Assembly (NCBI GenBank): GCA_016946835.1
Contig: JACVTC010000005.1
Location: 126,001-190,000, forward strand
DNA length: 64,000 nt
Reading direction: 5' to 3'
Source of the DNA: Neocallimastix lanati (nom. inval.)
Taxonomy: Eukaryota; Neocallimastigomycota; Neocallimastigomycetes; Neocallimastigales; Neocallimastigaceae
In this document: positions 11,283 through 24,900 of the stretch, in pieces
Layout of the letters: each line of letters opens with the position of its first letter
Position numbering within the stretch: position 1 is the stretch's first letter
Translations under genes and position numbers: made by a program
The notes under the pieces: model-generated
Told to the model about the DNA's origin: nothing
What the model saw: the letters and a program-made list of their open reading frames with translations, nothing else
Database searches by the model: none

Positions 11283-12573
11283 TTTTGATATTTATTACTT
11301 CATAAAAATATATTTTTTTTTTATATCAAAATAGGTATTAAATTATTATTATATTTTTTTTTAAAAAAAATATACAATTTATTATAAATTATAAAATATT
11401 ATTTATATACAATATAACTATATATTTAAATTAAAATATTTTATTACAAATAAAATATTCAATTGAAAAAAAAAGGAAATTAGAGAAAAATTATTGATTT
11501 TATATATATATATTTTTTTAAATATATTATAAATATAAATAGTAATATCTTTTTTTTTTTTTTTTTTTAATTTTTTAATATATATTAAAAAAAAAATATA
11601 AAATAAAGTTTAAACTTCAATTCGTTAATTGTTAATAAATTTATAAATTTTATATATAAATGTATTAAATTTTTATATAATAAATTAAGATTTGATAATT
11701 TACCATATCTTTAATTTATATGTTAATCTTTTCATAAATTTATTTGAATATATTAACCAATTTAATTTATATTAATTAATTAATTAATTAATTAACCTTT
11801 TATGTAACATGTATATTTTTATATTTTTATATAGATACCTATAAAATTGCAATTTTATTAGTATTATTATTTAATATTTTTTTTTTACTATGCATTTTTT
11901 TTTTTAAAAAAATTTAAAAATATTTTATATTATTAATATTAAATTATTTGTTTTACATTATTTGTTTTATTATAATATATTTGGTTCATTTTTATTTTTA
12001 TTATTATTTTGATATTTTTTTTATTCTTTTAAATATTATTTAATTCTTTATTAAATTTTTAATAATATTTATTTATAATTAAATATATATTTTACTCTAA
12101 CTGTGATTAAAAATCTCTAAATATTTATATATAAAATTATGAAAATAAATAATTTTTTTATATAAAATTTCCAAAAAAAACTAAAAAAAGAATGATTAAA
12201 AAATATAAATATTCTTTAAAATTCAATCTTCAAAAAGCATTATATTTATTAATTAAATTAAGTACTTTCAAAAAATATAAAGACTATTTGACATATTTTA
12301 ATATTATTATTACTATTTTAAAAAAAAATGCTAAAATAGTAAATTCATTCTCTTATTTTTAATTATTAAAAATTAAAATTAAAATAAAATTAAAATAAAT
12401 TATAAGCATTAAAGTAATTATTTTATTGCCTTGATTTTATTATAAATCTTTGTTATTAAAAATAAAAAAAATTTTTTTTTTGATATATATATTTAATATA
12501 ATATAAAGTTTTAATGAATTAACTAAAACCAAAAAAATAATAACAATAATAAAAAGTAATTAAATTATCTTTT

Positions 12574-12611
<38 letters not shown>

Positions 12612-13023
12612 AATTATAGTTATTATTAATTTAAATAAGAAAAATTTAATTAAATAGTAGAAATAATATAAATAAATTTAAATAAATAAATAAAATATAA
12701 AAAAAATTCAAAATTAAAATTAATTACCAAATTAACTTTTTTTACCAATTATTTTTTTTTTTTTTTTTTTTTTTTTTTTCCAAATCAAATAAAATGTTAA
12801 TTTTTTTTTAAACTAAAATTTTTACATTAATTTTTAGTTAAAATTGGATATCTAAAGTTTTTCCTCTTTAAATTATAAATATATAATTACTACTAAAACT
12901 ATTAACATCTACTTTTGAACCTGAGAAAGAGTCATAATTACAGAAATTTTGAGTCAAAAGTAAATAAAAGAAACGAAGAATAAATTGGAATAAAATGTTA
13001 ATTACTTAATTAATAAGAAAATG

Positions 13024-13083
<60 letters not shown>

Positions 13084-14472
13084 GAATTATTTATTAATAA
13101 CTTTTTTTAAATTTTGAGATTTTATTCCTTTTAAAAATATTTATAATTTTCCTTATTTAAAATTATTAATACAATAATAAAAACTAAAAATAGTATTAAA
13201 TAATAATTTTATTTATACTGATTTATTAAAAATTTTTATTTTTTAATATATCTAATTTATGTAGATTTATTAAATATATAATGTAATTATTATTAATAAT
13301 TTTTGATATATTAATTAGTAAAGTTTCAATTAAAGTATGATTTTATTATTCTTTGTAATTTAATTTGTATTTAAAAAATATGTTTATATTTTATGATCTA
13401 GTTAACTATTATTTAAAGAGTTTTGGTTTTACTACTTTATACATCAAGAAAAAAAAATTTCCAAATTATTTCAAAATAAATATTTATAAAATAATGATAT
13501 ACTAATAATAATATTAATTTATAATAATTTATAATAGTTTCTATAATTTAAATAAGTAGTAAATATTAATGATCTTGAACCCTTAAATATTATATAAACT
13601 TTATTTAAAGGGACTATATTTATATAAGCCTTTATATTTACATAAAAAAATAAAATATTATGAGTGTGTAGTAGATTTAAGTTTAATAAATAAACAATAT
13701 TTTATATAATGTGTAATGATAAACAATATAATTGATTAATTGAAAAATTTAAAAAATATAAAAATAAAAAAAATAAAAATAATAAAAAAAAATTTTTTTT
13801 TTTAAGTCTTTAATATAATTCTTATATATTAAATAATAAAATAATAATAGAACTTTTTAATTCTTTATTATCCCAATATCTCTATGAAATTAATTATTTA
13901 ATTTTACTTTTTATGTTGATTATATTATAAATTCACGTTAACACTAGCAAATTAAAAATTTTCATAAATTTATATGTTTTTTTTTTTTTTTTTTTTTATA
14001 TTTTTATTTATTTTTATTTATTTTAATTTGTTTTTATTATTTCTTTTATTGTTTGTTTTTTGTTTTTTGTTTTTTTTTTGCTTTTTCTTCATTTGATTTA
14101 TTATATTATTCTTTTAAATTTAAATTTTTTTTTATTTATATATTTTATTACTAATACTATTTACTTATTTATTAATATATTTAATTATTAATAATTATTT
14201 TTAAAAAAAAAAAATAGTATGTAAAAATTAATTTTTATTTATTGTTTAAAAAACAAAAAAATATATATATCATATCGCAGATACAATATATATATAAATA
14301 TTAATTTTTAATAGAAATAATGAAATATTATTTTTAAAAAAATATTATTTTTTATATTTTATATAATCAATTTATATATATAAATAAATATACATGTATC
14401 ATAAATATATATTTATTTATTTATTTATTTTCTTTCAAATAATTATTTTATTTTATTTTATTATTTAAAATT
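11283..14472. other. AT-rich spacer with long homopolymers
   Basis: No supportable gene. The first 250 bases are the presumed promoter of the GH10 gene, including a TATA-like alternating AT stretch at about 11500-11515. Notable tracts: T runs at 12577-12610 and 12752-12779, and an A run of about 54 at 13028-13081. From about 13900 onward the sequence resembles the downstream flank of the second GH11 gene (see the duplication entries). Confidence 0.6.
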
Positions 14473-15213
14473 TTATTTTTTGTAAACTCTGGCATATGGG
14501 AAATCAACTGATCCACTAGCTCCAGATCCTGTACTTCCTGCTTCTCCTAATATTTTAGCTTCATGTAATTTACCTAATCTCATACCAAGCTTTTCCCATT
14601 GATTGAAATGGGCTGTAATATCAATAGTACCACAACTTTTGGCATTATCACGAATGCTGAAGTATTGTTTGAAAGTTCTATTACCATCAATAGAAGGTCC
14701 TGTACGAGTATTTTCATAAACTGTATAATAGGCTCCATCAATAAGATAAACTCCATGTTTCTTATTTCCAACCCAATCGCCTGGACGACTTGAACTAAGC
14801 CAGTTATCAACAATGTAATATTCAACTAATGGGTCTCGACTCCAACCATATACACCAATGTATGAATAATTGACCCCTGAAACTCCTTGTTTGACAACTT
14901 TATAATCGGCATAGAGATGTCCAATTTGTTTATGAGTCTTAGTACTATCGAAAGAGAGACCACTTCTACATAAATAGTCCTTAGCTTGGTAGAAATTACA
15001 GTAGAATGATCCATCAGAGTAGAAATTGGCATAATTATAACCAGTATCAGCCCACATTTCGTAGCTTTTTCCACCAATAGAACCAATCTTATTGGAACTG
15101 TAAGTACTAATTCTTACATTGGTACCTGTATGCTTAGCAGAATTACAGAAGCTTTGAGCTAAAGCAAAAGAAGTTAATGAAGCAGCAAAAGGAATAAATT
15201 GTAATAATTTCAT
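14473..15213 (-). CDS. GH11 endo-1,4-beta-xylanase, copy A
   Basis: Secreted 246-residue GH11 (beta-jelly-roll) xylanase. The signal peptide is about residues 1-19 (MKLLQFIPFAASLTSFALA), so the mature enzyme is about 227 residues, normal for a single GH11 domain. The nucleophile is E131 in PLVEYYIVDNW and the likely acid/base is E224 in the AKILGEAG segment near the C-terminus. Other family features are WADTGYNYANFYSDG, YSYIGVYGW, TRTGPSIDGNRTFKQYFSIR and HFNQWEKLGM. There is no CBM, dockerin or linker, unlike many anaerobic-fungal GH11 enzymes, so it should act as a free xylanase. Single exon. It differs from copy B by one residue (V111 here, A there). Confidence 0.96.
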   Translation of the reverse strand: MKLLQFIPFAASLTSFALAQSFCNSAKHTGTNVRISTYSSNKIGSIGGKSYEMWADTGYNYANFYSDGSFYCNFYQAKDYLCRSGLSFDSTKTHKQIGHLYADYKVVKQGVSGVNYSYIGVYGWSRDPLVEYYIVDNWLSSSRPGDWVGNKKHGVYLIDGAYYTVYENTRTGPSIDGNRTFKQYFSIRDNAKSCGTIDITAHFNQWEKLGMRLGKLHEAKILGEAGSTGSGASGSVDFPYARVYKK

Positions 15214-15340
15214 TTTATTAAAATTATTTATAAATTTATTGAAGTAAAGAAGAAGAAAGGAAAAAAAAAAAATAAAATAATATTAATTGAAAGATTATAT
15301 AAAATAAAATAATGCTTATTTAATATTTTTTTTTATAATA

Positions 15341-15410
15341 TTAGTTGTTGTTTATCAAAAACAATACCAATGAATCATAAAATAATGTCAAATTATCTTC
15401 CTTATATACT
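15341..15410 (-). promoter_or_regulatory. Conserved upstream block with TATA element, GH11 copy A
   Basis: About 70 bases conserved with 19561-19630 upstream of copy B. On the gene strand an A-tract is followed by GTATATAAGGAAGATAA (TATA candidate at 15400-15409, 187-196 bases before the ATG), then a conserved stretch containing TTCATTGGTATTGTT and ATAAACAACAACTAA. Conservation beyond the coding region suggests a core promoter and transcription start area; recent duplication alone could also explain it. Confidence 0.5.
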
Positions 15411-15490
15411 TTTTTTTTTTTTTTTACTTCATAAAAAATTTATTACTACATAAATATAATTATATTATTATTGCTTTTGTTATTATTAAC

Positions 15491-15552
<62 letters not shown>

Positions 15553-16480
15553 AAATATTACGAATTTTTAATTAAAGACCCTAATTTATATTAAATTTTT
15601 TAATATTATATTTTAAAGCATATACTAAATAACTTAATTTTTCTCATCTTTAATTTGATTTATAGTTTTCATTTTATAATATTATATAATAATATTATAT
15701 AATAATAATAATAATAATAATACGATTTTTATTTATAAATTTTAATTACTTTTTTTTTTAATATAATAAATAAAATTAATTATCTTTAATAAATATTACG
15801 TATAAAATGATTATGATAATTAATAATTTTTTTTTATTTATGATACAAAGTATATTTAATTGCTTAAAATGTTTATAGCATAACAGATGACAAGTATATT
15901 TTTGATTTATTATTATTATTATTATAATATTTTTTTTTCAAATTAAATAATTTTATTTTATAAAAAATCTCTAAAAAAAGTGATAAATCTTATAATCATA
16001 TATTAATGACTCTTTGTACTTTAATTTTTTAAAAAAATATTATTATTATTATTTTTTTTTTTTTTTTTTGTTTCATAATTCCTGTGAAAATTATTTCTAT
16101 TGTTAAAATTACCATGAAATTAATGATATTATTTCAATTTTTAAAAGCAATTTGGGTAACAAATATATTTTATTATATTCTTATTGTAAAAAGGATAACA
16201 TAAATAATAATATTGTAAATTGTAAATTGAAAATAATTGAATAATAATTAAAATAAATTTATTATTTTTTTGTTATTAATTTTTACCAATTCATGATCAA
16301 TAATTGAAAAAAAAATAAAAATAAAAAATAAAAAATAAGAATAATATATTAAAAATTTTAGTTTTTTGTTTTTCCATTACTATTTTAATTATTAAAAAAT
16401 AACTTTTCAATAAATTTTACTATTTTGTCTTTTTGAATAAAAAATTGAATTTATTAAAATTTCCTAAGCAAATTATAATT

Positions 16481-16527
16481 TAATAAATAAAGTTTTTGAT
16501 TATTAAATAAAAAAACTTTATTTATTA
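16481..16527. repeat. 17-bp perfect inverted repeat
   Basis: TAATAAATAAAGTTTTT at 16481-16497 is the exact reverse complement of 16511-16527, with a 13-base loop. It is a hairpin-forming site in spacer DNA with no gene nearby. In AT-rich sequence such arms can arise by chance, but 17 perfect pairs is long. Confidence 0.8.
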
Positions 16528-18684
16528 AAAAAAATTTTTATTAAAAAATTTCAAGATTAATCATAATTTAATGTATATTTATTTATATTATAAAATTTAT
16601 ATCATTTAAATTAAATACATTTCTTAAGATGATGATATTTTTTAATATGTTAAAAAAAATATCTTTCACTAATTCATAATTGAATTTAGATATTAAATAA
16701 ATAAAAACGGTTCATTAAAATATATTTAAATAACAATATAACTTTATTATTACAATATTTTAATAATAATAAAAAAAAATTTTTTTTTCTATTACTATTA
16801 ATCATTGATTAATACTAATTATAAAATAAAAATATATATATTATATGTAATAATTATTTTTATTTATTATTTAAACGATTTAAAAGTTGATTATTAAATT
16901 ATAATAATTTTTATCAATAATAAAGTATAATAAAATTAAAATATTAAATTATAATACTTCTTTTGTTTTCAAAAATTTTTAATACATTTCATATCAATGA
17001 ATAATGAAAATAAATGAATATATATATAATAATTATAAAATTTCAATTAAAAAAAAAAAAAAAATTTATTGTAAAAATAGAGTTTTCAATATAAATTTTA
17101 TTTATTATTAATTAATTAATGAAATATAAATTTAATGGGTAAAATTCATCTTGAAAAAAAGGAATAAAAAAAAATATATGATCACTAAAAAGAAAAATAT
17201 TTATATGACAATGTAATTTATTTGGGATACAACCAGATTATTTATTCAATTATTCATATTTTTTATAATTCTTTTAAAATTTTTATTTTTTTATTATTCA
17301 TTTATTTATTTATATATTAATTTTTTTAGTAATTTATTATTCATAAATTAAATTTTACCAAAAAAAAAAAAAAAAAAAAAAAAAAGATACCTATTTTAAA
17401 TGACTATTAAATTGTATAATATTATATTATTCATTATACTTATTCATATTAAGATTTTTCTTTCCTTTTTTTTTTTCTTTTAAACAATAATATAATTAAT
17501 AATAAAATTTCTTTTTTTATTTATTTAATATTATATTTGATAAATTAAATATTTATAAATTAAAAAAACTAAATTATTCATTGTAATTTAAAAATAATGT
17601 ATATTGAAGTAGAAATTATTTAACATCATAGTTATATAATATACTCACTTTCTTTTAAGTAATAAAGTTTTAATATATTAAATAATTTTACATTTTTTCC
17701 TATATTAAATATTTTAAAAATAGTATTGATAATTTGAATTACTAGTTTTTAAAAATAAAAATTCTATTAATTCTAAGGTTTGAGAGCATAATTGATGTGA
17801 ACTCATAAAATACTACCAAATTTTAACTACGTTACATTATGCTCTATATATGCTGTAGACTGTATATATTTGGGTTTTTTATTATTATTATTTTATTATA
17901 AAAAAAAGGTATTAAAATAACATTAATATTAACACATATTCTATGCAATATTAATTATTTAACAATGCTTTTTCCTTAAAATATTTTATTTTATATTAAA
18001 AAAGTTCATGTTAACACTAATAATAAATTAAAAATATTTATATAAATTAATTTACTTATTTTTTTTTTTTTTACATTTTTATTAATTTTTATTTTTCTTT
18101 GTTTTTTATTTATAATTAATTTTTTTTTTATTTTTTCATTTTTAATTATTTTTATATTTAATTTTTTTTTTTTTTTTATTTTTTGTAATTTACTTATTTA
18201 ATTATTAATATTATTTATTAATTTTTTAATTTATTTAAAAATTAATAAATCATTTATATTTTTTTAAAAAAAAAAAAAAAAATAGTATGTTAAAATTATT
18301 AAATCAAAAAAATATTTAAACATAATATACATAGCAAATATATATAATTACAAAAGAAAAAATTAATCTTTGAATTTTAAATATTTCAAGATTACTAATA
18401 ATATATTTTTATATACTTTTTGTGATTGAAATATATATCATATTACTGATATAATATATATATATTTTTAATTTCTATATCTTATATATAAAAATATAAA
18501 ATCATCAATTTTAAAAATACTATTTATCATATTTTATATAATTAATTTATATATATAAATATATATATGCATATCATAAATATATATATATGTATAAATA
18601 AATAAATATAAATATATATTTATATATTTATTTATTTTCTTTCAAATAATTATTTTATTTTATTTTATTTTATTAATTAATATT

Positions 18685-19425
18685 TTATTTTTTGTAAACT
18701 CTGGCATATGGGAAATCAACTGATCCACTAGCTCCAGATCCTGTACTTCCTGCTTCTCCTAATATTTTAGCTTCATGTAATTTACCTAATCTCATACCAA
18801 GCTTTTCCCATTGATTGAAATGGGCTGTAATATCAATAGTACCACAACTTTTGGCATTATCACGAATGCTGAAGTATTGTTTGAAAGTTCTATTACCATC
18901 AATAGAAGGTCCTGTACGAGTATTTTCATAAACTGTATAATAGGCTCCATCAATAAGATAAACTCCATGTTTCTTATTTCCAACCCAATCGCCTGGACGA
19001 CTTGAACTAAGCCAGTTATCAACAATGTAATATTCAACTAATGGGTCTCGACTCCAACCATATACACCAATGTATGAATAATTGACGCCTGAAGCTCCTT
19101 GTTTGACAACTTTATAATCGGCATAGAGATGTCCAATTTGTTTATGAGTCTTAGTACTATCGAAGGAGAGACCACTTCTACATAAATAATCCTTAGCTTG
19201 ATAGAAATTACAGTAAAATGATCCATCAGAGTAGAAATTGGCATAATTATAACCAGTATCAGCCCACATTTCGTAGCTTTTTCCACCAATAGAACCAATC
19301 TTATTGGAACTGTAAGTACTAATTCTTACATTGGTACCTGTATGTTTAGCAGAATTACAGAAGCTTTGAGCTAAAGCAAAAGAAGTTAATGAAGCAGCAA
19401 AAGGAATAAATTGTAATAATTTCAT
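18685..19425 (-). CDS. GH11 endo-1,4-beta-xylanase, copy B
   Basis: Secreted 246-residue single-domain GH11 xylanase, the tandem twin of the gene at 14473-15213. Signal peptide, nucleophile E131 and acid/base candidate E224 are all intact, so both copies look functional. By eye I count seven nucleotide differences across the coding region, and only one changes the protein (A111 here). The upstream block at 19561-19630 is also conserved, so the two copies are probably regulated alike. Single exon, with no binding module or dockerin. Confidence 0.96.
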   Translation of the reverse strand: MKLLQFIPFAASLTSFALAQSFCNSAKHTGTNVRISTYSSNKIGSIGGKSYEMWADTGYNYANFYSDGSFYCNFYQAKDYLCRSGLSFDSTKTHKQIGHLYADYKVVKQGASGVNYSYIGVYGWSRDPLVEYYIVDNWLSSSRPGDWVGNKKHGVYLIDGAYYTVYENTRTGPSIDGNRTFKQYFSIRDNAKSCGTIDITAHFNQWEKLGMRLGKLHEAKILGEAGSTGSGASGSVDFPYARVYKK

Positions 19426-19560
19426 TTTATTAAAATTATTTATAAATTTATTGAAGTGAAGAAGAAGAAAGGAAAAAAAAAAAGAATAAAATAATATTAA
19501 TTGAAAGATTATATAAAATAAAATAATGCTTATTTAATATTTTTTTTTTTAAAAAAAATG

Positions 19561-19630
19561 TTAGTTGTTGTTTATCAAAAACAATACCAATGAATCATAA
19601 ATTAATTACAAATTATCTTCCTTAAATACT
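19561..19630 (-). promoter_or_regulatory. Conserved upstream block, GH11 copy B
   Basis: Counterpart of 15341-15410. On the gene strand it shows GTATTTAAGGAAGATAA in place of GTATATAAGG, so the TATA candidate (19620-19629, 195-204 bases before the ATG) has one substitution, followed by the same conserved downstream stretch. The one-base change could lower TATA strength relative to copy A; that is inference. Confidence 0.45.
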
Positions 19631-19645
19631 TTTTTAAAAACTATC

Positions 19646-19959
<314 letters not shown>

Positions 19960-20610
19960 GCTATTACAACTATTATATACTATTATTATTATTATCGCTT
20001 AGTATTTATTTTTTTTTTTTTTTATTATACTTATTATTCTAATCAACCAATAATATAAAATTATATTAAATATTTTTATTTTTAATAGTATACTATAAAA
20101 TATCTTCTTATTATTCCTATTATTTTAATTAATGATTCATTATCATTATATTGTCATATTTTTTTCATAGTTTAAAAAATTTATATATATTTAATATATT
20201 TTAATATATATATATTTATTTATTAATAATTTTTTTTAATTAATATTTAGATTATTTATTTATATACCTTATATTATTAATTTATAATAAGCTAATACAA
20301 TATTTTATTTATTTATTTAATAATTATTTTAAATGTAAATTAAAATGGAAATATAAATATAAACAGTAGATTTTATTAATCACGTTTTAAATAAGTCTCC
20401 TTAATAAAATTAAATATTAATAAATGATAATTATAAAAAGTAATTAAGAAATAAAAAAAAATTAATTAATATTAATAATTTAATAAAAAATTCCCATAAA
20501 AATAATAATATATTAAAATTTTTTTTTTTAATTAATAAAAATTTCTAATTTTAAAATGATAATTATTCCTATTATTCCTATAATAATAATGATTATTATT
20601 TAATAAATAA

Positions 20611-20645
<35 letters not shown>

Positions 20646-20788
20646 CCTTTATTTCAACTTTATATTTAGATTGCTTATAAGTAACAATTATAATATTATA
20701 ATTGTGATATATATTTGAAATCCATTTGAAATTCAAATAATTTGTTCCTATATATTATCATTTTTGTTAGTTGGAGATTCTGTATACC

Positions 20789-20837
<49 letters not shown>

Positions 20838-22230
20838 AAATTAAAATCATAATAATATGAAATATACAAAAAAAAAACTATATATATATATATATCTCAT
20901 TATTACTACAAATTTTTTTTAAAAAAAAATGGAATAAAAGAATAAAAAAAATTAAAAATAAATTTAATAAATATTAAAGGTTAAATTATAAAAAGTATTT
21001 AAATAAATGATATAAAGTAATAAACATAGCATAAAAACATAATAAAAAAGATAATCGTATATATTATAAAACTTTAAAATTAATTCATATTAATGAAATT
21101 TTTATTTAAAAAATTTTCATAACTACAAATGTATAACATTTTCATTTAGTTAAAATATTTTAAATATTCAATTTAAAATTTTAATTTTTTCTATTTAACA
21201 TTAATTTAAATAATATTTTATTTTATTTTTTTACTTTTTTTTTTTTATTTTTTTTTATATAGTAAAAAATGATAAAAATATTTATAATAAAGTTTAATAC
21301 TTTATATATTAAAATCATTATTATTATTATTATTATTAATTATTATTATTGTTAATTATTAATATAATTATTCATATATTATATAATATTATTAGTACCT
21401 AAATTATTACTACTACTACTGTTTTTATTATTATTGTTATAATAAATATTAATTTTTATTATGATTACTCATTAAAATGTTTTATTATTTTCTCCATATT
21501 AAAAATTAAAATATATATAAAATTTTTGAAGTTGTTTTTTTTTTAATAATATATATTCCTATATTTTTTTTTAATTTAATAATAATTAAAGTTATTAATT
21601 TATTTTTACAAAAAAAAAAGTTTAATTATTATGATTAAAAAACATAAATAATTTTGATTATTTCATTATTTATTATTTACTTTTTTAATTTTTTTTTTTT
21701 TCTTTTATATTTTAAAGAAAAAAACAAAACTAATAGCTTTGAAATTTTATTAATAAATGATTAAAAAGGTTTTAATTAGATAAAAAAATAAAACCATTAC
21801 TATGAATTATATTGATATCTATATAAATCTTTTGTATTAAAAGTAAATTTATATTGTATAAAAATTTTATTAACTGTTTTATTCCATATATAAATTAATT
21901 TAATAAAAAAAAATAATAATTTAAATATAAAATATGGGTTACTTTTTACTTAAAGAAGTAAAATAAATAAACAAATAAATAAAGCTAAAAAAAAATAATA
22001 AATATATATATATATCTGCAGAGGATATGAAATTAAAAAATATATCTATTAAAATAATAGATAAATATATATTTATGTTAAACAACATATTTTAACTTTT
22101 TTATCTAAATACTTCTTTAAAATGAAGGACATCCTAAATAACTAATAACATTTAAAATTTTTATATTCTTATTAAAATTTCTTTTATAATTAATTATTAC
22201 CAATGATATTTAATAATATCTTTTAAAAAA

Positions 22231-22264
<34 letters not shown>

Positions 22265-22845
22265 TAAAATAAAAAAAAATAAATAGTGAAGTATAATAAA
22301 ATAGTAAAGTATTTATGAAAATAAAATAAAATAAATATATATAATCATATAATTTGTATTTACATATATTTAAATTTTTAATATTAAAATTTTCATATTT
22401 TTAAATTTTAATATTAAAATTTGTCATTTGATTTTTTCATATTAATAATTTATATCATAATTTTCCCATAAACAAAAAAAAATAAAAAAAAAAAAAAATG
22501 AAACATTTTATAAAATTTTATTAATTATGAAATTAAATTGTACCACATAACTATAGATAGATTTAAATAATGAAAAATAAATTGTATTATTATATAATTT
22601 TTATATATATTTATTATTTAAAGATTAATTATTGATTTAATAATAAATTTAAATACAAACTTATTATTGTTATTATTTATTATTATTTATAAATGTTTAT
22701 TAGTCCTATAGTAATAATATTATTATTTGTAATAATATTTATTAATAATTTTATTATTGTTATTATTATCATCTTCATTTATATTAGATCTATTTTCATT
22801 ACTTATTATAATTATTATATTATAATTAACATAATTATTATTACA

Positions 22846-22904
<59 letters not shown>

Positions 22905-23749
22905 CATATTATTAATATCTTTAAAATATTAATATGAGAGAATTCAATATACAAAATTTTCATCATAACTCTTAATTTATTTAACATATAAAAATAATTA
23001 AAGATGTAATTTATTATACATATTTAAATTATTATTATTATTGTTATTAATATTTCTACTATGATTATTACTTAATTATTACTATAATGATTATCCCTTT
23101 AATTAATTATTTACTATTATTTTTTTCCAATTTCCTACTCTCTTAATACAAATAGAATAAAGTAAAATTTACCTTTTGAAATATTTAATTTGACCATTAT
23201 TTTTAATAAATATAAAATATATATATATATATAATAATAATATAATTTTATATGTCAAATTCATGAAACTTTATTCTTTTATCAATAAAATAATGATTTT
23301 ATTCATAATAAACAATAATTTTTTATAAATATTATTCTAAATTCATAAAATTTAAATAGATTATAAAAAAAAATAAAAAATAAAAAAAAAAATAGTAATT
23401 TTTTTTTTCTTAATTGTTATTATCATTATTATTATTATTATTATTATTATTTTTTTTTAAAAAAAAATTTTATTATTTTTATTAATCATTAATATTGTTC
23501 AAAAATATTAAAAAGATAGTGTAATGAGGATAATAGATGATAATTGTATTTGTGAATAGGAATAGGAATATATTTATACAAGTGCATAGGGAATAGTGAT
23601 TAATTTATTTGGATTTTCATTTCAATTAATGATTATATAATTATATTACATTATTTTCCTTTTTTTTTTTATGGAATGATTATAAATATTAATAATTTTA
23701 TTTTAATAATATTAATAATATTTATCACAATTTTATGTCAATAACATTA

Positions 23750-23786
<37 letters not shown>

Positions 23787-23955
23787 AAAAAATTTTTAAA
23801 AAAAAGTAAAAAAAAAAAAAAAAAAGAGTTAAAAATAAATAAATGAAAAATAAAAATAAAAACTATTTAAAAATGGTATATATTTTTCGGATATTTAAAC
23901 TTAATTATTATATATATATATATATATACAATTTCATATTATTGTATATCGTTGA

Positions 23956-24190
23956 TTAAAAGAATATGTCATTTTGAGTATAACGACATCTTTCAAATTC
24001 CATTAATACACCATTATTACGTATAATAGATTGATGAATATTATCAGCATCAACTGTACTAATATATAAACAAGTTCCATCTCCTGGTGTAAAACTAAAT
24101 TAGTAATAATTAAATAAATATATAAATTATAAAAAATAAAAATAAAAAAAAAAATAAAAATAAAAAATTAATTGGTAAAATTAATAATAC

Positions 24191-24226
<36 letters not shown>

Positions 24227-24639
24227 TAGCATAATAAAAATAAAGAATTTAAAAGTTTTATCATTATTTATAAATAATTATTATATATTATATTATTCAT
24301 AAATAATATAGATATGTACCATATTCCTGCAATATCTGTAAAGAAGTCAATTACTTGTTCACGTAAGAATAATCCACTAGCCGCATCATAGATATGAACA
24401 TAATCAATTTGTTCAGCAACAGCTAAATATTGATTATCATCAGTAAATCTCATGGATCTCACAGAAGAAATATTCATTGGTAATACATTTAAGGAATGAC
24501 TCATATTTCTACAATCATAAAGCCTAGTACATTTATCTTGTCCTCCTGTAACAAAATAGTTTCCACTATTGAATAATAATAAATAATATTAAATAATATT
24601 AAATAATAAAATATAAAAAAAAAAAAAAAAAAAAAAACA

Positions 24640-24690
<51 letters not shown>

Positions 24691-24851
24691 TTAATATTAG
24701 TAATAAAATAATTATAAATTTAAAATAATAAAATATCATTTAAAGTATTTTGGCAATTATTATTATAAATTTATTTATTTATTAAAATATTGTTATATAA
24801 TATATATATATTTTTTTTATTAACTAATTATATATATTTTATTGTATAGAG

Positions 24852-24900
<49 letters not shown>

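Larger units (their letters stand above)
13920..15420. repeat. GH11 segmental duplication, copy A
   Basis: This block holds the GH11 gene at 14473-15213 plus recognisable similarity on both flanks to copy B at about 18000-19640. The downstream flank shares GTTAACACTA followed by similar T-rich sequence. The upstream flank shares a well-conserved block (15341-15410 versus 19561-19630). Coding identity is much higher than flank identity, so either selection or local gene conversion has acted on the coding part. Outer boundaries are approximate. Confidence 0.8.
15214..18684. other. AT-rich spacer between the GH11 copies
   Basis: No supportable gene. It holds the promoter side of copy A, an ATT microsatellite (about 15493-15550), a 17-bp perfect inverted repeat (16481-16527), an A-run near 17361-17385, and from about 18000 the downstream flank shared with copy A. 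The sequence at 17770-17880 is slightly less AT-rich but has no usable open frame. Confidence 0.6.
18000..19640. repeat. GH11 segmental duplication, copy B
   Basis: Partner of copy A, same orientation, 4212 bases away as measured between the coding regions. It includes the GH11 gene at 18685-19425 and both flanks described under copy A. Immediately beyond its right end is the very long ATT microsatellite at 19647-19959. Confidence 0.8.
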
